A DNA stretch of 27,692 nt, taken from the IMG/VR virus record IMGVR_UViG_3300048800_000081, positions 1 to 27,692 of that record; one strand, written 5' to 3'. A model generated the notes under the pieces. The model ran no database searches. It saw only the letters and a list, made by a program, of their open reading frames with translations, and was not told the origin of the DNA. The stretch comes from a virus. Of the stretch, positions 6,383 through 12,145 are shown piece after piece; the first letter of the stretch is position 1, and the number at the start of each line of letters is the position of its first letter. The translations under genes were made by a program, and so were the position numbers.

Positions 6383-6409
6383 AAAAACCGCAGGGGTGTC
6401 CTGCGGTTT
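6383..6409 (-). terminator. Intrinsic terminator of the repressor/zinc-ribbon transcript
   Basis: The arms AAACCGCAGG (6385-6394) and CCTGCGGTTT (6400-6409) are perfectly complementary around a 5-base loop. On the minus strand the stem is followed by TTTTT. It lies 25 bp beyond the stop of the zinc-ribbon gene and just before PL, so lysogenic transcription would end before entering the leftward early operon. Confidence 0.88.
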
Positions 6410-6433
6410 AATTAAGAGGTTGGGAGTACCTGT

Positions 6434-6964
6434 TTAGAGTATGCCTAGCGTTTTGATTAGATCAGCAATGTCAGTGCCACCACTGACGGTGCATTCTATG
6501 TTCCACAGAATAAAATTATCCCCATCGCGTTCTTTAAGAAAAAGTTTTCCATTGCCGGTCATGACGGCGCTGCTCGGTAAGATGGCTCCAAAACTATTTT
6601 TAGCGCGATATTCGTAGCAGGCGGTGCCGCTATCTTTGACGATTGCCGAGGTTAGGGTAAATGCTTCGGGGTCTTTCATGTCTTTTTTTAGTGCCTGTGC
6701 GCCCCGTGCAGCTAATTGCAATTGAGCATCTCTATATGCACTTGCAGCACGCTGTTCTGGTGTTTTTGCGGCTTCGACGTTGGCTTGATGTTGCGTTGCT
6801 TCTTCTTTGTCGCTGACGCATTTGAACATGAATGCCGATATAACAATGATGAAAATAATTTGTGTGATGCTGGTCGGTTTTTTAACCTTGGCTCCGCAAT
6901 TCGGGCAGGTTTTGGCATCAGTGCTTACTTGATGGTCGCATTCAGCACATTTGATAAGCGACAT
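6434..6964 (-). CDS. Zinc-ribbon single-span membrane protein in the 'rex' position
   Basis: The 176-residue protein opens with a zinc ribbon (CAECDHQVSTDAKTCPNCGAKV, cysteines in two CxxC pairs at residues 6-24). One transmembrane helix follows (SITQIIFIIVISAFMFKCV, about 32-50). A helical linker (QRAASAYRDAQLQLAARGAQ) and a soluble C-terminal domain end the protein (EAFTLTSAIVKDSGTACYEY). The C-terminal part is probably outside the cytoplasm. It lies 50 bp downstream of the repressor on the same strand and is followed by a terminator, so it should be expressed in the lysogen. In lambda this slot holds rexBA, phage-exclusion genes. A role in superinfection exclusion is inference from position, not from homology. 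Confidence 0.82.
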   Translation of the reverse strand: MSLIKCAECDHQVSTDAKTCPNCGAKVKKPTSITQIIFIIVISAFMFKCVSDKEEATQHQANVEAAKTPEQRAASAYRDAQLQLAARGAQALKKDMKDPEAFTLTSAIVKDSGTACYEYRAKNSFGAILPSSAVMTGNGKLFLKERDGDNFILWNIECTVSGGTDIADLIKTLGIL

Positions 6965-7014
6965 TTTGTTCCCCTTAGAAATTGAAGGCTAACTGGATCT
7001 GCAACTGTAGCACA

Positions 7015-7398
7015 TTATTTTTTCGATTCCTTGGCTTGCTCGATGAGTTGAGTTGTCGTATCAATTCCCCGTATATGATCGGCGACCACCTCATCAGGCG
7101 CATTTTGTGCCGCTCGGAGTAAATTCATATAAAGCGGTTTAGTGATATAAACCAATTCACCGCCATCTTCGGCGTGTAGTGTGTCCATCCATCCATTGGC
7201 TTTACCACATTTCTTTTCCATCGTGCGAGCGGTTTTACTGCCCATGCCGCGCGGAGTTTTATTGGCGCTGGGTGCTTGATTGAGCAACTGGCTTAGATAA
7301 GCGGCTGCGATGCCGGTATGCTCAGCCAGCGCGACAATAGTATTGAGCTCATCCAAGAGAATGAGTAGGTTTTTTCGGCGTATTTCTTTGTTTTCCAT
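7015..7398 (-). CDS. Short CI-like HTH repressor without a peptidase domain
   Basis: This 127-residue protein has an HTH-type N-terminal half: LLILLDELNTIVALAEHTGI, AAAYLSQLLNQ, and the conserved GMGSKTARTMEKKCGKANGWMD found in phage repressors of the LexA/S24 group. The C-terminal part (YITKPLYMNLLRAAQNAPDE) is helical and lacks the S24 Ser/Lys self-cleavage domain, so normal RecA-triggered autocleavage is not expected. It is divergent from the Cro-like gene, with three operators between them. It probably binds AGCAAATTGCT sites at OL and OR to keep lysogeny. No clear SD is seen upstream. Confidence 0.85.
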   Translation of the reverse strand: MENKEIRRKNLLILLDELNTIVALAEHTGIAAAYLSQLLNQAPSANKTPRGMGSKTARTMEKKCGKANGWMDTLHAEDGGELVYITKPLYMNLLRAAQNAPDEVVADHIRGIDTTTQLIEQAKESKK

Positions 7399-7413
7399 AG
7401 TGAATGATTAGAT

Positions 7414-7478
7414 AGCAAATTGCAAATTTGCGCGATGTGCAAAATGCTCTTGCATTACTGATAGCATTTTGCTATTAT
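7414..7478 (+). promoter_or_regulatory. Rightward early promoter PR with operators OR1-OR3
   Basis: TTGCAT (7450-7455) and TATTAT (7473-7478) are 17 bp apart. Three 11-bp sites related to AGCAAATTGCT are visible: OR1 AGCATTTTGCT (7463-7473), OR2 TGCAAAATGCT (7438-7448) and OR3 AGCAAATTGCA (7414-7424). Their centres are 25 and 24 bp apart. OR1 touches the -10 and OR2 ends one base before the -35, exactly as at PL. A perfect GCAAATTTGC palindrome (7422-7431) overlaps OR3. The divergent repressor promoter (PRM) is weak by sequence (TTGCAC at 7442-7437 with a poor -10), as for activator-dependent PRM promoters. Confidence 0.88.
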
Positions 7479-7485
7479 TTTGCGG

Positions 7486-7698
7486 ATGGATGCTAAAACT
7501 TATCTTGAAGAACGTGGCCGAGACAAGGCCAAAGAGGTTGCCGAAGCGGCAGGGACATCGTTCGAATATTTCGGACAGATCGCCAGCGGGCGCAGGCGTC
7601 CTTCTGTAAAGCTGGCTCTGAAACTGGTTGAGGCATCTGGCGGGGAGCTTGAATTTGTCGCGCTCCTGACTTCCAACCAGCAAACCGAGGCCGCATGA
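7486..7698 (+). CDS. Cro-like HTH regulator (70 aa)
   Basis: The small protein MDAKTYLEERGRDKAKEVAE, AAGTSFEYFGQIASGRRRPS, VKLALKLVEASGGELEF matches the Cro/YdaS-type helix-turn-helix proteins opposite phage repressors, with the recognition helix around FEYFGQIASGRRRPS. It probably competes for the OR/OL sites and permits lytic growth. An in-frame TTG at 7480 also exists, but ATG 7486 is preferred. PR's start point is predicted at about 7485-7486, so the mRNA may have essentially no leader. No SD is visible, which fits leaderless translation. Confidence 0.88.
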   Translation: MDAKTYLEERGRDKAKEVAEAAGTSFEYFGQIASGRRRPSVKLALKLVEASGGELEFVALLTSNQQTEAA

Positions 7699-7705
7699 TT
7701 TTCCC

Positions 7706-7744
7706 CCAACTGACATTAATAGGCTCCTCCCTCCCGTCAGTTGG
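7706..7744 (+). repeat. 9-bp perfect inverted repeat after the Cro-like gene
   Basis: CCAACTGAC (7706-7714) and GTCAGTTGG (7736-7744) can form a hairpin with a 21-base loop containing GGCTCCTCCCTCCC, a pyrimidine stretch resembling an anti-Shine-Dalgarno sequence. It sits just before the terminator at 7749-7774. Possible roles are part of the terminator, an antitermination (nut-like) structure, or control of the next gene. None is proven. Confidence 0.55.
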
Positions 7745-7748
7745 CTTT

Positions 7749-7774
7749 GCCCTGCGCTTGCGCGGGGCTTTTTT
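7749..7774 (+). terminator. Intrinsic terminator after the Cro-like gene (tR1-like)
   Basis: GCCCTGCGC (7749-7757) pairs with GCGCGGGGC (7760-7768) with one G-U pair, followed by six T residues (7769-7774). The loop is very short, so the top pair probably opens. Its place between cro and the early replication genes is that of tR1 in lambdoid phages, where it limits early rightward transcription. Confidence 0.8.
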
Positions 7775-7792
7775 ATTTCAGTGAGGTGATCC

Positions 7793-8020
7793 ATGGCGCA
7801 AGACGGCAAAAGCGAAGTACGGTTCGACATCCCCCTCGAAGACATGGCTGTGCTGGATGCATATTGCTTATGCAATGGCGGTTTGTCGAGAACGGCGGTC
7901 ATTTCAAAACTCCTGTTGGACTGGACGAAGGATAAACGTCATGAAGCCATGATGATCTGCCGCGTTGCCGGTATCAATCCGATCAGGTCGGAGTCCGACT
8001 CCGATCGCACTCCGGTCTGA
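7793..8020 (+). CDS. Small ribbon-helix-helix-like regulator (75 aa)
   Basis: The N-terminal strand KSEVRFDIPLEDM, then VLDAYCLCNGGLSRTAVISK and LLLDWTKDKRHEAMM, has the strand-helix-helix layout of CopG/Arc-type DNA-binding proteins. GAGGTGA lies before the ATG at 7793. It follows the terminator at 7749-7774 and is the first gene of the rightward early group. Its stop codon lies inside a palindromic element (7988-8037), and the last residues (RSESDSDRTPV) are encoded by that element, suggesting the native tail was altered. The regulatory role is inferred from fold pattern only. Confidence 0.72.
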   Translation: MAQDGKSEVRFDIPLEDMAVLDAYCLCNGGLSRTAVISKLLLDWTKDKRHEAMMICRVAGINPIRSESDSDRTPV

Positions 8021-8037
8021 CCGGAGTCGGACTCCGA
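7988..8037. repeat. Nested palindromic element across the end of the RHH-like gene
   Basis: A 16-bp perfect inverted repeat (7988-8003 with 8022-8037) encloses an 18-base loop. Each arm is itself a palindrome (GGAGTC-C-GACTCC and GGAGTC-G-GACTCC), and the loop holds a third one (ACTCCGGT-CTG-ACCGGAGT overlapping the right arm). The gene's TGA (8018-8020) lies in the loop. It may be a small dispersed repeat or an RNA structure between two early genes. There is no U tract, so a simple terminator is unlikely. Confidence 0.8.
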
Positions 8038-8048
8038 TCGGCGATCGC

Positions 8049-8252
8049 ATGACAAACGAAACCTCAACCGCAAGCGAACACCTGCAGATGATCGAGGATT
8101 GCGAGACACGCGAATCTCGACTCACCGAATGGGATGCGCAGTTCCTAGACTCTATCAAGAACCAGCTCGGCAAAGGACTCTTCCCATCGTTGACGTCCAA
8201 GCAAGCCGATAAACTGGATGAGATATGGGAGCGCGCCACGGCGCAAGGATAA
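8049..8252 (+). CDS. Conserved small phage protein (67 aa)
   Basis: The frame is open from 7965, but the part before 8049 is encoded by the palindromic element, so the ATG at 8049 is the natural start. The core (LQMIEDCETRESRLTEWDAQ, SLTSKQADKLDEIWERATAQ) is a pattern I know from replication-region genes of many proteobacterial phages, without an assigned function. The protein is helical and acidic. It is followed 4 bp later by the next gene, indicating an operon. Confidence 0.75.
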   Translation: MTNETSTASEHLQMIEDCETRESRLTEWDAQFLDSIKNQLGKGLFPSLTSKQADKLDEIWERATAQG

Positions 8253-8256
8253 AAAA

Positions 8257-8448
8257 ATGACCACCGGCCGCGAACAGCTTGAGCATGCCTTAAGAATGTT
8301 TCTCGATATTGATCCCACCTTCACGTCTGCTTCATTAAAAATTGTAAAAGAAATGGCAGCCGATCCCAAAAACAAGATGGCACGAGCAGTGCTGGCCGCA
8401 CGGCTTTCGTTGGGCGAAGAGCTTCCCTATGAAGGGCTGAACTCATGA
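8257..8448 (+). CDS. Small hypothetical protein (63 aa)
   Basis: The ATG at 8257 follows the preceding stop by 4 bp; the longer frame from 8218 overlaps the previous gene and is less likely. The product (MTTGREQLEHALRMFLDIDP, then LKIVKEMAADPKNKMARAVL) is a compact helical protein with no recognised family. It ends with an ATGA overlap with the next gene, supporting coupled translation in the early operon. Confidence 0.68.
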   Translation: MTTGREQLEHALRMFLDIDPTFTSASLKIVKEMAADPKNKMARAVLAARLSLGEELPYEGLNS

Positions 8449-8711
8449 GCGGCGATCTATTTTCTTCTGAGCCCGTCGCCAGCACATCCTTTTTTGATGG
8501 GACTTGCGATTTGTGCACCGCTGCTGCCGGCATTTACAACTGGGGAAACCTTTGTTGTCGTGCGCGTTTTGTGACCAGCTTGCCGGGCATCGATTTGCGG
8601 CGCGGCTGGATGGCGCGCTGGAAGTCGCGCGAGACGCCGAGTTTCTATGCGGCCATTGCGCGTGCGGTAAAAGCGCAATGGGAAATTAAAACGGGGGTGG
8701 CACATGGCTGA
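8445..8711 (+). CDS. Small Cys-rich early phage protein (88 aa)
   Basis: A putative zinc-binding motif (GTCDLCTAAAGIYNWGNLCC, residues 19-38) precedes a basic region (RRGWMARWKSRETPSFYAAI). The cysteine pattern and 'YNWG' spacing recur in small proteins upstream of VapE/primase genes in phages, with unknown function; a role in replication is inferred from context. The ATG overlaps the previous stop (ATGA), and its end overlaps the VapE-like ATG by 8 bp, so it is part of a coupled replication operon. Confidence 0.75.
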   Translation: MSGDLFSSEPVASTSFFDGTCDLCTAAAGIYNWGNLCCRARFVTSLPGIDLRRGWMARWKSRETPSFYAAIARAVKAQWEIKTGVAHG

Positions 8712-10746
8712 GAAACCGCGCTCGGTATGGATGCCGATCTTGCCGATACCGGACGATGCGCCGGTGGTGCGCGTGCGGCACCCGACTCGCGGCGAGCCGT
8801 TGCGGATTTTCTTTTATACCGATGCCGATGGGCGACCGCTCGGGCATGTATGCCGCTTCATGACTTCATCCGGCGAAGCGCTGCATCTGCCGCTCACCTG
8901 GTGCCAGGATCAAAACGGCGTCCGGGGTTGGCGCTGGATTCAGTTCCAGCGTTTACGCCCGCTGTTTGGCCTGGACAAGCTGGCCGCCGATCCGTTGGGG
9001 ATGGTTCTGGTCGTCTTCGACGAAAACGAAGCTGATGCGGCGAGGAAGCTGCTGCCGAATATCGGTTGCGTTGTCTCATGGCCGGGCGGATTGCGCAAAA
9101 TAGACGAGGTTGATTGGTCTTCATTGCGCGGCCACAAGATTGTGATCTGGCCGACGCTGACGATGGATCGATCCAAGGTCAAGCGTGGTGATGACAGCGG
9201 TGTAGTTCTGCCACGCGAGCGCCAGTCCGGTTGGCAGGCGGCGCTTAAGCTGGAAAAGATCGCGCTCGGCTATGGATGCCCAAGGGTGGACATCATCGAT
9301 CCGTTTGGCAGTGATCTGCCGGATGGCTTCGGGCCCTCAATGGTGGATTTACAGGGTTGGGATGAAAAGCAGGTGTGGGATTTCGTCTTTAAGCATGTCA
9401 AAAATGGTATCGGTTCCGATTTCGAACAGCGCGTGCGCAGGCTGCGTGGCGAGCGTTTGCCAGCCGAGCCGCCCGGCGCCGAAGTACAGCTCGCATCCGA
9501 TGATGAAAAATGGCATCTGCATCTGCTGACCAAACACGGCGACGTGCTTCCTTGCCTGGCGAACGTGCATGACATTCTTGCGAACGCTGAAGCGTGGCGC
9601 GGCGTGGTGGCATTCGACGAGTTCGCGCAGCGCGTGGTCAAACTCAAAGCACCGGTATATATCGGCGGGAAGATGGGCGAATGGGGTTCGACAGATGATT
9701 CCATGACCGCAATGATGCTCTCACGGTTATTTCAATTCACTCCTTCATCGTTAATAGTCGCCGAGGCCGTCGAAGTGATCGCGCGCGAGAACGGATTCCA
9801 CCCGGTGCGAATCTGGCTGCGCACACTCAAGTGGGATGGCGTGCCGCGTCTGGATGATTGGTTGTGCGATTTTATTGGTGTGGAAAAAACGGAATATTCA
9901 AGGCGCGTGGCGCGCTGGTTTTTGACCGGAATGGTGGCGCGCGTGATGAAGCCAGGCGTGAAATTCGATTATTGCCTTGTGCTGGAAGGGATTCAGGGGT
10001 TGCTGAAGAGCGGCATGTTTGAGGCGCTGGCGGGTGAGTGGTTCAGCGATGCTGACATCGATTTGAGCAACAAGGATTCAATGTCCGCTTTGCAAGGCGT
10101 TTGGTTGCATGAATTTGCGGAGCTGGGCTCATTAGCTCGGCATGAATCGTCCAGGCAAAAGAGTTTTATTTCTCGCAAGATAGACAGATACCGCCCCGTC
10201 TATGGCAGGCGCGAAATCAGCGTTCCTCGCCAGGTGGTTTTCGGTGGGTCGACGAATGAGACATGGGACTGGAATAAAGACCCGACAGGTGGGCGGAGAT
10301 TCTGGCCTGTCCTGGTTGTTAATGAAGTAAACATCGAAGGACTGAGACTCGCGCGCGAGCAATTGTTCGCCGAGGCCGTGGTGATGTTCGATAAGGGTGA
10401 GAAATTCTGGCCCACCTTGGCGGAGCAACGCGAGTTGTTCGACCCTGAGCAGCTCAAGCGCGAGCAACAAGATTCGCTAATCGATCTGCTGCACGATTGG
10501 GTTGCGAATCAGTATAAAGAATTTCCGCTGTCCGCCGCAGGAATAGATGGATTGAAGTTGGACGCGTCGAAGTTGACACGGGATTTACAAACGAGAATCG
10601 GCATTGCTTTGCGCAAGCTCGGCTGCACCAAAATTGAAAAACGTAACGGAATGACTCGCTATTGGTACAAGCCGCCAGAGAAAACGGCAAAGTCGATTGG
10701 CAGCATTCCGGTGCAATTATCGGGAGACGAACATGACGCGTTTTGA
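8704..10746 (+). CDS. VapE-type replication ATPase/primase-helicase
   Basis: This 680-residue protein has an N-terminal region of primase/TOPRIM-like character (PLGMVLVVFDENEADAARKL near 98-117). Its C-terminal ATPase domain belongs to the virulence-associated E (VapE/D5-like) family: YCLVLEGIQGLLKS (about 423-436, Walker A), WLHEFAEL (Walker B region), ISRKIDRYRPVYGRRE, GGSTNET and TGGRRFWPV (sensor and arginine motifs). It most likely initiates or drives phage DNA replication. The P-loop reads GIQGLLKS, with Leu where the classical P-loop has Gly. The start overlaps the upstream gene by 8 bp and has GGGTGG before it. The repeat array immediately downstream (10753-10988) is the probable site of action. 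Confidence 0.9.
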   Translation: MAEKPRSVWMPILPIPDDAPVVRVRHPTRGEPLRIFFYTDADGRPLGHVCRFMTSSGEALHLPLTWCQDQNGVRGWRWIQFQRLRPLFGLDKLAADPLGMVLVVFDENEADAARKLLPNIGCVVSWPGGLRKIDEVDWSSLRGHKIVIWPTLTMDRSKVKRGDDSGVVLPRERQSGWQAALKLEKIALGYGCPRVDIIDPFGSDLPDGFGPSMVDLQGWDEKQVWDFVFKHVKNGIGSDFEQRVRRLRGERLPAEPPGAEVQLASDDEKWHLHLLTKHGDVLPCLANVHDILANAEAWRGVVAFDEFAQRVVKLKAPVYIGGKMGEWGSTDDSMTAMMLSRLFQFTPSSLIVAEAVEVIARENGFHPVRIWLRTLKWDGVPRLDDWLCDFIGVEKTEYSRRVARWFLTGMVARVMKPGVKFDYCLVLEGIQGLLKSGMFEALAGEWFSDADIDLSNKDSMSALQGVWLHEFAELGSLARHESSRQKSFISRKIDRYRPVYGRREISVPRQVVFGGSTNETWDWNKDPTGGRRFWPVLVVNEVNIEGLRLAREQLFAEAVVMFDKGEKFWPTLAEQRELFDPEQLKREQQDSLIDLLHDWVANQYKEFPLSAAGIDGLKLDASKLTRDLQTRIGIALRKLGCTKIEKRNGMTRYWYKPPEKTAKSIGSIPVQLSGDEHDAF

Positions 10747-10752
10747 TCCCAA

Positions 10753-10988
10753 GGTTAGGAAGGTAGGGCAGAGGTTGGGAACCCTGCAAGCCTCGCCCAT
10801 GGCTGATGTTCCTAACCTTCCTAACCTTCCCTACCTGTCTCTCATGTGTGCGAGCATGCGCCCGCGCATATACGCGCGCGTGTACGTAACTCGTTTTACG
10901 TTGGGAAGGTTAGGAAGGTTAGGAAGATTGGCTTGTTTATTGGCTTGCAGGGTTCCCAACCTCGGCTTTAGGTTGGGAAGGTTGGGAA
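10753..10988. repeat. Origin-like array: 9-bp iterons and two nested perfect inverted repeats
   Basis: The 9-mer GGTT(A/G)GGAA occurs on the plus strand at 10753, 10773, 10908, 10917, 10971 and 10980, and inverted at 10809, 10818 and 10953, with degenerate copies at 10762, 10827 and 10899. Two perfect inverted repeats are nested: an outer 22-bp pair (10771-10792 with 10942-10963) and an inner 23-bp pair (10809-10831 with 10903-10925). The centre (10832-10902) holds alternating purine-pyrimidine sequence (gcgcatatacgcgcgcgtg) able to unwind or adopt unusual structure. Located directly after a VapE-type ATPase, this is a strong candidate replication origin. It fills the gap between vapE and the next gene. 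Confidence 0.8.
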
Positions 10989-11022
10989 GCTGCTTAAATT
11001 TACAAGGAGATTTGCGATAACC

Positions 11023-11190
11023 ATGAGCGTGATTCTGCCACAACGGTTCTATGGCGATCCAGCCGAATGCGTGGACGAGTTGCGCAAGATTCATGAACAG
11101 CAAAAGCGCAAGGCGGATCGCACCAGGATTTACAAGGGGCAGCGCATCCGTGCGCTGGTGAAGCAAGTGATGAAAGGGGTGCGGCGATGA
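11023..11190 (+). CDS. Small basic hypothetical protein (55 aa)
   Basis: MSVILPQRFYGDPAECVDEL is followed by a strongly basic helical region (RKIHEQQKRKADRTRIYKGQ) and a basic tail (KQVMKGVRR). An AAGGAGA motif lies somewhat far (about 12 nt) before the ATG at 11023. Its TGA overlaps the ATG of the Q-like gene (ATGA, 11187-11190). A DNA- or RNA-binding role is plausible by charge only. It probably belongs to the late-regulation unit. Confidence 0.65.
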   Translation: MSVILPQRFYGDPAECVDELRKIHEQQKRKADRTRIYKGQRIRALVKQVMKGVRR

Positions 11191-11630
11191 GAGTCGAGTT
11201 GGCTTGGGTGGATGCATTGCTGAGCCGTTGGGGACGTTGGGCGATCCGCTGCGAAAGCGGCGCGCTAGGGTTTGCGTCATCGTGCAGCATTGGCGGTGGT
11301 GATCTGCACACGAATGAGGATGGACACCATTCTGCTGAGCCGCGCGGACTGACAGATGATGATATGGAAGCAGTTGATGGAGCGGTGCGCAAGCTGCCAC
11401 CTATATTGAGAATAACAATTATTGAGGTATACCAGCACGGGCAAGGAAAGTCTGATCGCCAGCAGGCAGAGGCACTGGGTGTTGATCGCAAGACGCTATG
11501 CAAATACGTTCTTTTGGCACATCGCAAAATAGCGCTTGACATTTCAATTCAATGTCCCCAGAATCACGCCCAATCTGCTAATCGGGGAAGTTGTCTCGAA
11601 AGCAATCAACCCGTCACGGCCATCGCCTGA
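11187..11630 (+). CDS. Q-like antitermination protein
   Basis: The N-terminal LLSRWGRWAIR segment and the C-terminal helix-turn-helix (GKSDRQQAEALGVDRKTLCKY, about 87-107), preceded by AVRKLPPILRITIIEVY, match the phage antitermination Q family (PF06530-type, resembling sigma region 4). The protein would let RNA polymerase ignore terminators and so switch on late genes. It lies between replication and packaging genes, exactly where Q is expected, and a promoter and terminator follow (11536-11640). The last ~25 residues are encoded over the terminator region, and the TGA (11628-11630) lies in its stem. Confidence 0.8.
   Translation: MRVELAWVDALLSRWGRWAIRCESGALGFASSCSIGGGDLHTNEDGHHSAEPRGLTDDDMEAVDGAVRKLPPILRITIIEVYQHGQGKSDRQQAEALGVDRKTLCKYVLLAHRKIALDISIQCPQNHAQSANRGSCLESNQPVTAIA
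11536..11564 (+). promoter_or_regulatory. Candidate late promoter (pR'-like)
   Basis: TTGACA (11536-11541) and CAGAAT (11559-11564) are 17 bp apart, inside the 3' end of the Q-like gene. The start would be about 40 nt before the terminator at 11608. This promoter-then-terminator arrangement is that of lambdoid late promoters on which Q acts. The -35 is perfect; the -10 matches the consensus at 4 of 6 positions. Confidence 0.55.
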
Positions 11631-11640
11631 CGGGTTTTTT
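11608..11640 (+). terminator. Strong intrinsic terminator before the late genes (tR'-like)
   Basis: AACCCGTCA (11608-11616) pairs with TGACGGGTT (11628-11636), and GGC/GCC extend the stem inside. A run of T residues (11635-11640) follows. It separates the Q-like gene from the HNH, terminase and head genes, so late expression presumably needs antitermination. Confidence 0.88.
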
Positions 11641-11643
11641 ATT

Positions 11644-12045
11644 ATGCCAATTGCAGCACAGCGACCATGCAGCAAACCAGGTTGCGGCGTGCTAACTGAT
11701 GCTGGCCGATGCCCTGCACACCGTATCGAAGCAAGACAACAGCAAGATCAACAACGCGGTTCATCAACACAGCGTGGCTATGGTGCCAGATGGCAGAAGG
11801 CTAGCAAGGCATACTTGCGCGCACATCCACTGTGCCAATGCCCTGACTGCGACGAAGGCCGCAAGCTCATCACCGTAGCAACAGTCGTTGATCACATCAT
11901 CCCCCATCGTGGCGACATGAAACTGTTCTGGGATTCGAACAATTGGCAATCGATGAGCAAGCCCTGCCACGACCGCAAGACAGCGCATGAGGATGGTGGC
12001 TTCGGTCACCAGCTGTCGCACACAACACCCCGGGGGCGTGGGTAA
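11644..12045 (+). CDS. HNH endonuclease of the packaging module
   Basis: The frame is open from 11536, but the ATG at 11644, just past the terminator, gives a natural 133-residue protein (MPIAAQRPCSKPGCG). An N-terminal Cys/His cluster (C9, C14, C23, H26) may bind zinc. The HNH motif is clear: CQCPDC (64-69), VVDHIIPH (81-88), NNW (99-101), CHDRKT (108-113). In HK97-like phages an HNH nuclease encoded beside terminase is needed for genome packaging, and this gene lies in that place. No good SD is visible. Confidence 0.88.
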   Translation: MPIAAQRPCSKPGCGVLTDAGRCPAHRIEARQQQDQQRGSSTQRGYGARWQKASKAYLRAHPLCQCPDCDEGRKLITVATVVDHIIPHRGDMKLFWDSNNWQSMSKPCHDRKTAHEDGGFGHQLSHTTPRGRG

Positions 12046-12112
12046 ATTATTTTCGCCCGTCATTCTCTAGACCGTATGGGTAGTCAGATTTTTATGTGCG
12101 CGATATTGGGTA

Positions 12113-12120
12113 GGGGGGGG
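12113..12120. repeat. G8 homopolymer in the leader of the methyltransferase gene
   Basis: Eight consecutive G residues lie 25 bp before the ATG at 12146. A second, longer G tract (12729-12738) lies inside the gene. Such tracts slip during replication. The flanking sequence (12066-12145) contains no recognisable gene or strong promoter. Confidence 0.9.
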
Positions 12121-12145
12121 TTGTGGGTATTAGAAAGGGTGATGG

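Noticed and set aside
10733-11020. A 95-codon plus-strand frame (MTRFDPKVRKVGQRLG...) with GGAGA before its ATG, and a minus-strand frame across the same region.
   Set aside because: Both consist largely of three-residue repeats (GRL, PNL) produced by the 9-bp iterons, which contain no stop codon in any frame. The region is better explained as a repeat array or origin. Short translation cannot be excluded.
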